Positions 36,655-45,695 of a stretch of DNA of 64,000 nt are shown here, in pieces (position 1 is the stretch's first letter; every line of letters starts with the position of its first letter). A program made the translations under genes and the position numbers. Under the pieces are notes generated by a model. That model was not told where the DNA came from. It worked only from the letters and a program-made list of their open reading frames with translations, and made no database searches. The DNA is from Maribacter huludaoensis (GTDB lineage Bacteria > Bacteroidota > Bacteroidia > Flavobacteriales > Flavobacteriaceae): contig NZ_JARKMS010000006.1 of assembly GCF_029350945.1 (NCBI RefSeq), positions 124,001-188,000 of the forward strand, given 5' to 3'.

Positions 36655-37216
36655 CCGCTTTATTTATAAAATCCACTACAAATTGCATTCGATTTTCAAT
36701 AGTGCCAAAAGGAACTTCAATTGGGGTGTAACCCAAATCAACGTAGGTTTTTTCAAGCTTTTCGTGAATACCGCAAGCTTGATCAAAGTTTTCCATTCGT
36801 TCATTGTCCTGAACGTATATTTCTTTCCAAGGCGGCAGTATTAAAACCTCGTCATATCTGTGTTCTAAACATAGGTCCGTATAATGTTGCTCAGAAGGCT
36901 GACCAAAATAGTTCATATAGGCAATTACATCGGGCAACCCACGATCATAGAATACATGATCTTTTTTTATTTGGCTCCCATTGATAAAATGTTGTAAACG
37001 GGCATTGATCAGTTCATCATTGAAACTTTTGGAATCTTCCACGAAGTCTATAGGGTTCACTAATTTATCATCTACACCAACATCACTTAAGGCGTCTAAG
37101 GTCATGGTCCTTATTACTTCATGAAAACAATGATATCCGTTTTCTTCAAGTGAAGCTATTAATACCGTTTTACCCGTTCCCGGCCCTCCTGTTACAACAA
37201 TTCTCTTGCTTTTCAA
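36647..37216 (-). CDS. AAA-type ATPase/NTPase (AAA_28, NadR-like)
   Basis: 189 residues, cytoplasmic. Walker A GGPGTGKTVLIA at the N-terminus, a later VFYDRGLPDVIAYM (Asp/Arg region typical of AAA_28 kinases) and LILPPWKEIY. The family binds nucleotides; a kinase role is possible but not shown. It is the first gene of the NTPase-recQ-fmt unit, sharing 8 bp with recQ, and diverges from the DUF493 gene. A minus-strand TACTTTTG -7 box lies at 37235-37242. Confidence 0.82.
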   Translation of the reverse strand: MKSKRIVVTGGPGTGKTVLIASLEENGYHCFHEVIRTMTLDALSDVGVDDKLVNPIDFVEDSKSFNDELINARLQHFINGSQIKKDHVFYDRGLPDVIAYMNYFGQPSEQHYTDLCLEHRYDEVLILPPWKEIYVQDNERMENFDQACGIHEKLEKTYVDLGYTPIEVPFGTIENRMQFVVDFINKAGE

Positions 37217-37234
37217 ACTCTTTATTTATAAAAG

Positions 37235-37242
37235 CAAAAGTA
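37235..37242 (-). promoter_or_regulatory. -7 box of the NTPase-recQ-fmt unit
   Basis: TACTTTTG on the minus strand fits TAnnTTTG; start expected near 37228, 12 bases ahead of the ATG. No -33 element seen. Confidence 0.4.
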
Positions 37243-37280
37243 CAATAATCGGCAGTATTAAAAAACTGGTACATTACACT

Positions 37281-37288
37281 TATCTTTG
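37281..37288 (+). promoter_or_regulatory. -7 box of the DUF493 gene
   Basis: TATCTTTG fits TAnnTTTG. Start near 37295 gives a leader of only about 9 bases before the ATG at 37304 and excludes the in-frame start at 37286. Confidence 0.45.
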
Positions 37289-37303
37289 CATAAAATACTA
37301 GTG

Positions 37304-37591
37304 ATGGACGAAAATAACCCAGAAGAATTTTATAAAAAATTACACGAACAATTAACGGAAACATCCAAATGGCCTTCGGACTATCTGTACAAGTTTATTG
37401 TGGAGACGGCATCTGATAAGATCGATAAAATAAATACTATTTTTGATAATACGGGAGCGGTCATCAATTTAAAGAAATCTAAAAACGGTAAATATACCAG
37501 TGTTTCTATAACAGTTAATTTAAAGAGTCCGGATGCTGTCATAGAAAAATATAAAGAAGTGGGTAAATTAGAGGGTGTAATATCCCTGTAA
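37304..37591 (+). CDS. DUF493 (YbeD-like) family protein
   Basis: 95 residues from the ATG at 37304 (MDENNPEEFYKKL). It has the DUF493 ferredoxin-like pattern: WPSDYLYKFIVETASDKIDKI, KYTSVSITVNLKSPDAV and a C-terminal EGVISL. Relatives such as YbeD have been tied to lipoate metabolism by context only; function is unknown. It precedes the DUF4290 gene, with murA after that, on the plus strand. Confidence 0.85.
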   Translation: MDENNPEEFYKKLHEQLTETSKWPSDYLYKFIVETASDKIDKINTIFDNTGAVINLKKSKNGKYTSVSITVNLKSPDAVIEKYKEVGKLEGVISL

Positions 37592-37672
37592 AATAGCATT
37601 TCATCTATAATTTTCTTAATTTGGCATCGTTATAAGAATACTTCTCAAACACATTAAGCTAAAATTTTCAAT

Positions 37673-38329
37673 TTGCAATTAGTAGAAAACCTAGAATATA
37701 ATACAGAGCGTGAGCATTTGATTATACCAGAGTATGGGCGTCATTTTCAAAAAATGGTGAACCATGCCATATCAATTGAAGATCGTGAAGAAAGAAATAA
37801 AGTAGCACAGGCAATTATCAGCGTCATGGGAAATATACAGCCCCATTTGCGAGATGTGCCCGATTTTCAGCATAAACTGTGGGATCAGTTGTTCATCATG
37901 TCCGATTTTAAGTTGGATGTGGATTCCCCTTTTCCTATTACCTCAAAAGAGGTATTGCGAAAAAGACCCGATCCTTTAGAATATCCTCAAAATTTTCCGA
38001 AGTATCGTTTTTACGGTAACAACATTAAACGTATGATCGATGTTGCCGTAGAGTGGGAGAAAGGTGATAAGCGTTCTGGACTAGAATATGCAATTGCCAA
38101 TCATATGAAAAAATGTTACTTGAATTGGAATAAAGATGTAGTTGACGATAAAGCTATTTTTAAACATTTGTTCGAATTAAGTGACGGTCGCATAGATTTA
38201 GCCTCAGAAGGTGAAAGTTTAACGGATAGCGGACAGTTTCTTAAGAACAGAGTTGCAAAAACGCCTCGTTCAAATAATTCAGGAAAGAAAAATCAAAGAA
38301 ATAATAACCGCGGTAAAAAACGCTATTAA
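37673..38329 (+). CDS. DUF4290 family protein
   Basis: 218 residues, cytoplasmic, Bacteroidota-specific. Motif LEYNTEREHLIIPEYGRHFQ opens it, then a helical core and a C-terminal basic low-complexity tail (RSNNSGKKNQRNNNRGKKRY). No ATG precedes the conserved start, so the TTG at 37673 is used (TTGCAATTAGTAGAA). Function unknown; always near murA in this phylum, as here, 16 bp upstream. Confidence 0.82.
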   Translation: MQLVENLEYNTEREHLIIPEYGRHFQKMVNHAISIEDREERNKVAQAIISVMGNIQPHLRDVPDFQHKLWDQLFIMSDFKLDVDSPFPITSKEVLRKRPDPLEYPQNFPKYRFYGNNIKRMIDVAVEWEKGDKRSGLEYAIANHMKKCYLNWNKDVVDDKAIFKHLFELSDGRIDLASEGESLTDSGQFLKNRVAKTPRSNNSGKKNQRNNNRGKKRY

Positions 38330-38345
38330 ATTTCCACTTCTCTAG

Positions 38346-39653
38346 ATGGGGACATTCAAAATTGAAGGAGGGCACCAGTTATCTGGTGAAATTACACCTC
38401 AAGGAGCAAAGAACGAAGCACTTCAAATACTTTGCGCAGTACTACTTACAGACGAAAAAGTAACTATCAGCAACATTCCGGATATTGTTGATGTAAATAA
38501 ACTCATAGCTCTTTTAGAAGACCTAGGGGTAAAAATTCAAAAGAAGGGTAAAGGCTCTTATACTTTTAAGGCAGATGATATTAACCTGGACTATTTACAA
38601 TCTGATCAATTTAAACAGGATGGTAGGGGCTTAAGGGGTTCCATCATGTTGGTAGGACCATTATTGGCCCGTTTTGGAAAAGGATATATTCCTAAGCCAG
38701 GTGGTGATAAAATTGGTCGTAGAAGATTAGATACCCATTTTGAAGGTTTTATAAAACTAGGTGCCAAATTCCGTTACAATCGCGAAGAATATTTCTACGG
38801 GGTAGAAGCGGATAAGCTGAAAGGTACTTACATGTTATTAGATGAAGCCTCTGTAACTGGAACCGCAAATATTGTTATGGCAGCGGTACTGGCAGAAGGT
38901 CAAACAACAATATACAACGCGGCATGTGAACCATATTTGCAACAGCTTTGCAAAATGTTGAATAGAATGGGCGCCAAAATATCTGGAGTCGGTTCTAATC
39001 TTTTGGTTATTGACGGTGTAGATAAACTAGGTGGTACAGATCATCGTATGTTACCGGATATGATTGAAATTGGTAGTTGGATCGGTTTGGCGGCTATGAC
39101 CAAAAGTGAACTGACTATCAAAGATGTTAGTTGGGACGATTTAGGTCAGATACCAACCGTTTTCGGTAAGTTAGGTATTACCTTGGAAAGAAAAGGTGAT
39201 GACATATATATACCTTCCCATACCGACGGATACGAAATACAAAATTACATTGACGGTTCTATTTTGACCATTGCGGATGCGCCTTGGCCAGGGTTAACAC
39301 CTGACCTTTTAAGTATTATTTTGGTTGTTGCAACCCAATCTCGAGGTGAAGTTTTAATACATCAAAAAATGTTTGAGAGCCGCTTGTTTTTCGTAGATAA
39401 ATTATTGGACATGGGAGCAAAGGTTATTCTTTGCGATCCGCATAGGGCTACAGTAATTGGTCATGATTTTCAGTCTACTTTAAAAGCGACTACAATGACA
39501 TCACCAGATATTAGAGCGGGTGTTTCCTTATTGATTGCAGCTTTATCGGCAAAAGGGACCTCTACCATTCATAATATTGAACAGATAGATCGTGGTTATG
39601 AGAATATTGATGAAAGATTAAGGGCTATAGGAGCTAAAATTACAAGAGTGTAA
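38346..39653 (+). CDS. murA: UDP-N-acetylglucosamine 1-carboxyvinyltransferase (MurA), Cys-to-Asp form
   Basis: 435 residues, first committed step of peptidoglycan synthesis, cytoplasmic. The two-domain enolpyruvyl transferase fold is clear (GAKNEALQILCAVLLTDEKV; LRGSIMLVGPLLARFG). In the catalytic loop, where E. coli has PGGCxIGAR, this has PGGDKIGRR, so the fosfomycin-reactive Cys is Asp121 (codon GAT at 38706-38708). The same change gives intrinsic fosfomycin resistance in some bacteria, so this enzyme is probably insensitive. Its stop overlaps by 14 bp the convergent gene. Confidence 0.96.
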   Translation: MGTFKIEGGHQLSGEITPQGAKNEALQILCAVLLTDEKVTISNIPDIVDVNKLIALLEDLGVKIQKKGKGSYTFKADDINLDYLQSDQFKQDGRGLRGSIMLVGPLLARFGKGYIPKPGGDKIGRRRLDTHFEGFIKLGAKFRYNREEYFYGVEADKLKGTYMLLDEASVTGTANIVMAAVLAEGQTTIYNAACEPYLQQLCKMLNRMGAKISGVGSNLLVIDGVDKLGGTDHRMLPDMIEIGSWIGLAAMTKSELTIKDVSWDDLGQIPTVFGKLGITLERKGDDIYIPSHTDGYEIQNYIDGSILTIADAPWPGLTPDLLSIILVVATQSRGEVLIHQKMFESRLFFVDKLLDMGAKVILCDPHRATVIGHDFQSTLKATTMTSPDIRAGVSLLIAALSAKGTSTIHNIEQIDRGYENIDERLRAIGAKITRV

Positions 39654-40056
39654 TTTCTATATAGCAAGTAAGTATAAATATAAAACTCCATAATATGGTT
39701 CTTAACCAATTATGGAGTTTTAACTTTTTAATAGACTGCTCTATTGCTTTTTTTTTAGATATGTTATCATGTAATGGCACAAAAATTAAGAAAGTTGAAA
39801 TCCAAGCTAATAATACCATTACCAAGTATAAAAGACTAAGGTAACTTAGGTCTAGGTATATCTGTATTAAGCTAACAACCAATTGGGTAGTCATTAATGG
39901 TATTACAACAATTGCTATCCGTTTGGTATAGATCGTATGCCATTTATGTAAATCTTCATGTTTGTAATAAGAAAAACTTGGATATATAATCAACTGTACT
40001 ATCCATATCAATACCAATAGACCGCTATCACAAATTAAACGTATGGTTTCTAGCAT
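39640..40056 (-). CDS. Small multi-pass membrane protein of unknown function
   Basis: 138 residues with four hydrophobic helices, starting MLETIRLICDSGLLVLIWIV. A Lys-rich loop (ISKKKAIEQSIKKLKLHN) precedes the last helix. No family recognised. It lies on the minus strand and its last codons overlap the murA stop by 14 bp. The region upstream carries nested inverted repeats (40144-40228). Confidence 0.6.
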   Translation of the reverse strand: MLETIRLICDSGLLVLIWIVQLIIYPSFSYYKHEDLHKWHTIYTKRIAIVVIPLMTTQLVVSLIQIYLDLSYLSLLYLVMVLLAWISTFLIFVPLHDNISKKKAIEQSIKKLKLHNWLRTILWSFIFILTCYIEITLL

Positions 40057-40143
40057 TTACTTTTTAATTAAGCTGCCATCTTACGATTTAGCGGATTTTC
40101 CATTTCCGCTTTACACGTTAGGTCTGTATGGTACTATGGGCAA

Positions 40144-40228
40144 CCGCCAAATTTGGTCGTTGTAAACTCATTCTTGGCGTTTTGTAATTCTTGATTGGTA
40201 TTTATTACAAACAAACCTTATTTGGCGG
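40144..40228. repeat. Nested inverted repeats
   Basis: Outer arms CCGCCAAAT (40144-40152) and ATTTGGCGG (40220-40228); inner arms TTTGTAAT (40181-40188) and ATTACAAA (40204-40211). A short AGCGGA/TCCGCT dyad lies nearby at 40090-40110. May be an RNA structure or an old mobile-element remnant. Confidence 0.4.
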
Positions 40229-40286
40229 CAGTCTTTTTTATTAATTTATCTTATAATGCAAGGATTCTGGCTTCTGTGCTAATTTT

Positions 40287-41714
40287 TTATTCTCCATTCA
40301 ATGGTGGAGGTCCGTCTATCATAGGTTCATAAACCTCGTCTCCTTTGCGGGTTTTAAACTCTTCTTTTACCTTGGTCACTAATTTAGGGTTTTGAAATAA
40401 ATCTAGCATGGTCATACCCATTGCTTTAGAGGCATGGATCATTCCTTTATGGCCAATTGACATTCCTCCACAGGCTACAACTGCCCATGAATGCCAAGGT
40501 GTACCCGTGGGTGCAACTGAAACACTTAGATTAATATTTGGTACGTTCCAACTAACATCTCCTACATCTGTAGATCCCCCACCGGGGTTTTCTAGCGTTT
40601 CCCTTAACGGATGTACAGTACCGTCAAAACCAACTTCTGGTTTGCCGGTAGCTTTTTGAATCGCTTTTCCAAAAACAGTTTCTTCCTCTGTGTAAGTTAT
40701 TGGACCTAATAATTCTAAATTGTTCTGCATTATTTCTCCACCAGAGCGGTTTACCAATGTTTCATAAATACCAGAAACCAAAGAAATTTTATAATCCACG
40801 TTTGCCATAATAGCAGCGCCTTCTGCCATTGCCTTTACACGCTCATATGTAGGCAACATTTTTGATCTTTTAGGGTCTCTTACTCTTACCCATAGCTTGG
40901 CATAATCTGGTACAACGTTTACCACTTGGCCACCGTCCTGTATATGATAATGAATTCTGGAACTTGGTAAAATATGCTCTCTGTAGTAGTTGATACCTGT
41001 AGTGTACAGTTCTAAAGCATCTGATGCGCTACGGCCGTTCCATGGGTCCATGGAGGCATGTGCGGCTTGCCCATAAAATTCAACCACAAAATCAATGAGA
41101 GACAGACCGCTTTGTACGTCTGCTTCTATTCCTGCGCCAGGGTGCCAGCTTATATTAACATCGACATCATCCCAAAGTCCGGCTTTTACCATCCATACTT
41201 TTGCAAAGTACTTTTCTTCGGCAGGCGTACCCAAAAATTTTACTGTACCTTTAATCTTCCCCGCATCCATTAACTCTTTAATTGCAATTGCAGATCCTAA
41301 ACTTGCCGTACCGAACATATTGTGTCCGCAACCATGACCTGCGGCTCCTTCTTTGAAAGGTTCTTTAATTGGCGATGCTTTTTGGGATATTCCCGGTAGG
41401 GCATCAAACTCACCTAAGATACTGATAACGGGACTTCCTGATCCGTATGTTGCAGTGAATGCAGTAGGTATATCGGCTACACCTCGTGTAACGGTCATTC
41501 CGTTTTTTTCTGCGTAATCGGCTAAAATTCTTGAAGATTCATTTTCATCAAATGCAGTTTCGGCAAGTGCCCAAATAGAATCGCTGATTTTTATAAGTTC
41601 TTCTTTATGCTTTTCTACAGAAGAGATTATAAGATTTTTGTCCTTACTCATTTTTTGGGAAAAGACCGATGCACTAATGCAAATGCATAGCACCATTAAA
41701 ATTGTTTTTTTCAT
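40287..41714 (-). CDS. Secreted M20-family amidohydrolase (AbgB-like)
   Basis: 475 residues from the ATG at 41712-41714, where a signal peptide (MKKTILMVLCICISASVFSQ) begins; an upstream in-frame start adds residues outside it. Motifs of M20 amidohydrolases: ILGEFDALPG, GAAGHGCGHNMFG (metal-binding HxCGH), GTPAEEKYF and SWHPGAG. AbgB relatives cleave p-aminobenzoyl-glutamate or other amide substrates; here the signal peptide points to the periplasm. Substrate unknown. Confidence 0.88.
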   Translation of the reverse strand: MKKTILMVLCICISASVFSQKMSKDKNLIISSVEKHKEELIKISDSIWALAETAFDENESSRILADYAEKNGMTVTRGVADIPTAFTATYGSGSPVISILGEFDALPGISQKASPIKEPFKEGAAGHGCGHNMFGTASLGSAIAIKELMDAGKIKGTVKFLGTPAEEKYFAKVWMVKAGLWDDVDVNISWHPGAGIEADVQSGLSLIDFVVEFYGQAAHASMDPWNGRSASDALELYTTGINYYREHILPSSRIHYHIQDGGQVVNVVPDYAKLWVRVRDPKRSKMLPTYERVKAMAEGAAIMANVDYKISLVSGIYETLVNRSGGEIMQNNLELLGPITYTEEETVFGKAIQKATGKPEVGFDGTVHPLRETLENPGGGSTDVGDVSWNVPNINLSVSVAPTGTPWHSWAVVACGGMSIGHKGMIHASKAMGMTMLDLFQNPKLVTKVKEEFKTRKGDEVYEPMIDGPPPLNGE

Positions 41715-41976
41715 CACAGTAGTTTTGGTTATTCTAAATTCAATTCTTACCATTGGTACAAAACCTATTAAAGCCTTAGTAAATATACCAAATAAAATGG
41801 CGTAATTGATCAAGTTCTAAGAACTCCCAATACGTGTATATGGCAGTTTCTGATCTTTTCATTTCTATTTTGTCAATTTAAATATTTATCTAACCTATAG
41901 TGATTAATTATATAATTTAAGGTCATAAAATTCGTTATTAATCAAACCCTTGGTTTTTAAAAAAAAATATCGAATT

Positions 41977-43026
41977 ATGAATCGTATTGCTTTTAAATTG
42001 TTTTTGTTCACGGCATTATTTTCGGTTATCGCGTGTAGCTCTACCAACAGAATGACCATGGGTATTACGCAGCCTGCTCAAATTTCTATACCAAATGATG
42101 TTGTTAACGTAGGAATCGTTAATAGAAGTGGTGCTTCTGAAAACAATAAGATATTGGATGATATTGACAATATTTTGTCTTTAGAAGGACTTAATTTAGA
42201 TAAAGAAGGCGCTAAAAATGCTGTTTCTGGACTTAAATATGAATTGGAAAGGGGCAACAGATTTAATACTGTTAAAGTTATTGAGAATCAAAAAGATATA
42301 GAAAAAGGGTTAAGTGTTTTTCCTGCTGAGATTTCTTGGGATGTCGTAGATCGTATTTGTAATGAAAATGGTGTTGACATATTATTTTCTTTAGAATATT
42401 ATGATACCGATACTTCTGCGAACTATGAACTGACGACGGTTACAATACCAAACAATTTTGGAATTGAAGCTAATGTTCCTGGTCATAGAATTGAGCTTAA
42501 TACAGCTATTAAAAATGGATGGAGAATATACGATCCTGCTAATAGAAGGGTTTTAGACAAGTATGTATCTAACAACAATTTTTTTTCAGTGGGCGAAGGT
42601 GTTAATCCTATAAAGGCATTTGAAGCTGTAGTAGGTAGAAAAGAGGCAGTATTAAGTTCTAGTACTAAGTTAGGTGCCAATTACGCATTGAATACTAGGC
42701 CCGAAAAAATAAGGATTGCCAGAAATTATTTTATTAGGGGTAGTGAAAATTTAGAAATTGCAGATAGACGTGCAAAAGCTGGTGATTGGGAGGGCGCCGC
42801 GGAATTGTGGAATGCAGATTTAACCAATACCAAAAATAAGATTGCCGGTAGGGCATATTACAATCTGGCTATTAGCAACGAAATTAACGGTGATTTAAAT
42901 AAGGCCATAGAATATGCTTCTAAAGCCTATACAGATTATGAAAATAAGGATGCATTACGTTATATCAACATTCTAAAACGGAGAGTAGTTGATCAACAAG
43001 AATTAAACAGACAGTTGGCAAAGTAG
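41977..43026 (+). CDS. DUF6340-type lipoprotein
   Basis: 349 residues from the ATG at 41977, with a signal peptide and lipobox VIACS (lipidated Cys about residue 20). A beta-rich N-terminal half (ISIPNDVVNVGIVNRSG) is followed by a C-terminal helical part with TPR-like AYYNLAISNEINGDLNKAIE. Recognised as DUF6340, unknown function. It ends one base from the convergent photolyase stop. Confidence 0.72.
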   Translation: MNRIAFKLFLFTALFSVIACSSTNRMTMGITQPAQISIPNDVVNVGIVNRSGASENNKILDDIDNILSLEGLNLDKEGAKNAVSGLKYELERGNRFNTVKVIENQKDIEKGLSVFPAEISWDVVDRICNENGVDILFSLEYYDTDTSANYELTTVTIPNNFGIEANVPGHRIELNTAIKNGWRIYDPANRRVLDKYVSNNNFFSVGEGVNPIKAFEAVVGRKEAVLSSSTKLGANYALNTRPEKIRIARNYFIRGSENLEIADRRAKAGDWEGAAELWNADLTNTKNKIAGRAYYNLAISNEINGDLNKAIEYASKAYTDYENKDALRYINILKRRVVDQQELNRQLAK

Positions 43027-43027
43027 T

Positions 43028-44338
43028 TTAGCTAACTGCTGCCTTATATGTTTCTAAACATCTCTCTCTGGCCATTTTATGGTCTACCATTTTTTTCACA
43101 TACTTATCCGTGCCATATTCCGGTATCCATTCCTTAATGTATTTTTTACTTTTATCAAACTTGTCTACTTGGGTCATAGGATTAAATATTCTAAAATATG
43201 GGGCGGCATCAACACCGCTACCTGCGGCCCATTGCCAGTTTCCAACATTGGAGCTTAATTCATAATCCAATAATTTCTCGGCAAAATAAGTTTCTCCCCA
43301 GCGCCAATCAATGAGTAGATGCTTGCAAAGAAAGCTTGCTACCAACATACGAACCCTATTGTGCATGTATCCTGTTTCATTTAACTGGCGCATACCTGCA
43401 TCTACCAAGAGATAGCCGGTTTCCCCATTTTTCCATTTTTCAAATTCATCCTCATTATTTCTCCACTCTATGCGGTCGTATTTTGACCGGAAAGCATTGT
43501 CTACGGTATGGGGAAAGTGAAAAAGAATACTCATAAAAAATTCTCGCCATATCAATTCGCTCCAAAATACCTTATTATCTTCGGCGATAGCCTTTTTCAT
43601 CATTTTACGAACAGACACGGTGCCAAATCTTAAATGAGGGCCTAAACGAGATGTTCCGTTCTCTTTTGCGGGAAAATTTCTCGTGTCTTCATAATTATCG
43701 ATTAGGGTAGGAGTAACATCAAAATCAGGAACTTCTATTTTTGACTTTTCAAAGCCAATATCACTTAGTGATAGATTTGGTAAACGCGAATTTTTTATCA
43801 GGTTAGATAAATATTGATTGGTATAATGAATCTTTAAATCCTCATCCTCATTAAACTGTTCCTGCCATTTATTTTTATATGGAGTGTAAACTACATAAGG
43901 TTCTCCATCTCCCTTTACAATTTCAGACTTTTCAAAAATTACTTGATCTTTAAATGTTTTAAAGGAAATATCTTTTTTGGATAAAAAAGAAGCTATTGAT
44001 TCATCGCGCTCTTTTGCATAAGGTTCGTAATCTCTATTCGTATAAATGGACTTTACGTAATACTCCTCAGTTATTTTTTTAATTACATCTAAAGGTTCGC
44101 CATAAAACATTGCCAATGAGCTTTCGTTCTGTTCTTGTAGCTGATTTCGCATATGCTGTAATGTCTCATATATGAACGTAAGCCTTGCATCGTCTTTTGG
44201 TAATTTGGAAAGAATTTTTTTGTCAAAAATGAAAATAGGCAATACGGGATGATCTCCTTTCAAAGCTTCAAGAAAACCAACATTATCGTCCAATCTTAAA
44301 TCCCTTCTAAACCAAAAAATAGATACTTTTTTTGACAT
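43028..44338 (-). CDS. phr: Deoxyribodipyrimidine photolyase
   Basis: 436 residues. The N-terminal antenna-binding domain begins VSIFWFRRDLRLDDN, and the FAD-binding C-terminal half carries WSELIWREFFMSIL, GYMHNRVRMLVASFL and the Trp-rich WQWAAGSGVDAAPYFRIFNP. It repairs UV pyrimidine dimers by blue light. It is the last gene of a tightly packed minus-strand operon with an SDR and an SRPBCC gene (no gaps), a set seen in other bacteria as a photolyase island. Confidence 0.95.
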   Translation of the reverse strand: MSKKVSIFWFRRDLRLDDNVGFLEALKGDHPVLPIFIFDKKILSKLPKDDARLTFIYETLQHMRNQLQEQNESSLAMFYGEPLDVIKKITEEYYVKSIYTNRDYEPYAKERDESIASFLSKKDISFKTFKDQVIFEKSEIVKGDGEPYVVYTPYKNKWQEQFNEDEDLKIHYTNQYLSNLIKNSRLPNLSLSDIGFEKSKIEVPDFDVTPTLIDNYEDTRNFPAKENGTSRLGPHLRFGTVSVRKMMKKAIAEDNKVFWSELIWREFFMSILFHFPHTVDNAFRSKYDRIEWRNNEDEFEKWKNGETGYLLVDAGMRQLNETGYMHNRVRMLVASFLCKHLLIDWRWGETYFAEKLLDYELSSNVGNWQWAAGSGVDAAPYFRIFNPMTQVDKFDKSKKYIKEWIPEYGTDKYVKKMVDHKMARERCLETYKAAVS

Positions 44339-45028
44339 TTAATTAATGTTTAAAGTTGATAATCCCCCATCTACACCAATTACCTGCCCTGTCATCCAAG
44401 TGCTTTTATCGCCTAGAAGGAAAATGGCTGCATTTGCAATATCTTCTGCATTACCTACTCTTTTTAAGGGGTGGCGCTCATTCATCATCTCTCGTTTTTT
44501 ATCATTGTTCAAAAGTCTTTTAGCCAAAGGCGTGTCTACCAAAGAAGGTGCTACGACATTGATTCTAAGCTTAGGTGCATATTCCGCCGCCAATGATTTA
44601 GCAAAACCCTCAATTGCTCCTTTAGCTGCTGAAACACTTGTATGAAAGGGCATACCGGTACCAACTGCAATAGTACTGAAAAATACCATACTTGCGCCGT
44701 CGTTCATTTTTGAAATGATTTCTTTAACCACTCTTACCATAGAAAAGAAATTTAATTCCATATCTGTTTGTATGGTATCTAAAGACATCATTTTAAATGG
44801 TTTAAGATTTATGCTTCCAGGGCAATACACAAATCCGTCTAATTTTTCCGGTAAGACCGATGTATCTAAAACGTCCGTAGTAACATCAAATGGTATATGC
44901 GTAATATTTTTGTGCTGTAGGTCTTCTACCGTACGTGATGCTACAAATAATTTATGGGTTTCTTGTAATTCTTTAACTATTGATAGTCCAATACCATGAG
45001 AACCACCGATCAATAATATATTTTTCAT
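44339..45028 (-). CDS. Atypical SDR-family protein in the photolyase operon
   Basis: 229 residues. The dinucleotide-binding start LLIGGSHGIGLSIVKEL and the Ser of VFFSTIAV (Ser118) are present, but the catalytic YxxxK reads VSAAK, so the Tyr is Val132 while Lys136 remains. SDR redox catalysis without that Tyr is unlikely, so the protein may bind NAD(P) for another purpose. Its stop codon is directly followed by the photolyase gene, and it directly follows the SRPBCC gene. Confidence 0.85.
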   Translation of the reverse strand: MKNILLIGGSHGIGLSIVKELQETHKLFVASRTVEDLQHKNITHIPFDVTTDVLDTSVLPEKLDGFVYCPGSINLKPFKMMSLDTIQTDMELNFFSMVRVVKEIISKMNDGASMVFFSTIAVGTGMPFHTSVSAAKGAIEGFAKSLAAEYAPKLRINVVAPSLVDTPLAKRLLNNDKKREMMNERHPLKRVGNAEDIANAAIFLLGDKSTWMTGQVIGVDGGLSTLNIN

Positions 45029-45526
45029 TTAAAATGATTTTAGTTGTAGTTGATTTGGAATGGAGTCTACCACACCAAATAATTCCTTTAGTTTTTGCTC
45101 TCGGAATTTAAAAATTTCCGTCAATTGTTTTTTTACAATTAATGGATGCGCTATTTGTCCCAATATTCCGAAGGGGATTTTGTAATCTATAATATCTTCC
45201 ATTTTAACACCTTCCTCAATTTCTTTTATAAAGTGTTTATGATGCCACAATGCGTAAGGACCAAACCTTTGTTCATCTACAAAATAATTTCCATGATCTA
45301 CATGTGTAATTTCCGTTACCCATTTAGTAGTATACCCTGGAAATGGTGATACTTTATACTGAATAATTTGACCAGGAAACATTTCTCTATCCGCTCCATC
45401 AAGTATATTAAAGCCCATGTGTTCCGGGGTTATTACTTTTAAATTTGCTGGGTCCGATAAAAATTTCCAAGCAACTTCTTTGGTAATCGGCAGTGCTTGT
45501 TTAGAATGTAATTGATATAACTTCAT
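45029..45526 (-). CDS. SRPBCC/START-like protein, first gene of the photolyase operon
   Basis: 165 residues, cytoplasmic. The helix-grip pattern is visible: LYQLHSKQALPITKEVAWKF, then DPANLKVITPEHMGF, VSPFPGYTTKWVTEITHV and the long C-terminal helix with PLIVKKQLTEIFKFREQK. The family (sometimes named cell-division inhibitor SulA-like by old annotation) binds hydrophobic ligands. It abuts the SDR and photolyase genes. A minus-strand TATTTTTG box at 45573-45580 may start transcription. Confidence 0.82.
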   Translation of the reverse strand: MKLYQLHSKQALPITKEVAWKFLSDPANLKVITPEHMGFNILDGADREMFPGQIIQYKVSPFPGYTTKWVTEITHVDHGNYFVDEQRFGPYALWHHKHFIKEIEEGVKMEDIIDYKIPFGILGQIAHPLIVKKQLTEIFKFREQKLKELFGVVDSIPNQLQLKSF

Positions 45527-45572
45527 AAATGCGATGTTGAAAGTTTTGACAAATACATGTCTAACTTAATTC

Positions 45573-45580
45573 AAAAATAG
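45573..45580 (-). promoter_or_regulatory. Candidate -7 box of the photolyase operon
   Basis: TATTTTTG on the minus strand fits TAnnTTTG; expected start near 45566, 40 bases ahead of the SRPBCC ATG. No -33 element seen. Confidence 0.35.
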
Positions 45581-45695
45581 TTAAACAAATTTAATAACGC
45601 TTTTTTAAAAGTTTAAAAATTAACTTTATCGATTAAATTGTATTCAGGTCTTTTAAATACAGTTCATTAATATTATTCTAGTTTACTTTGTAACT

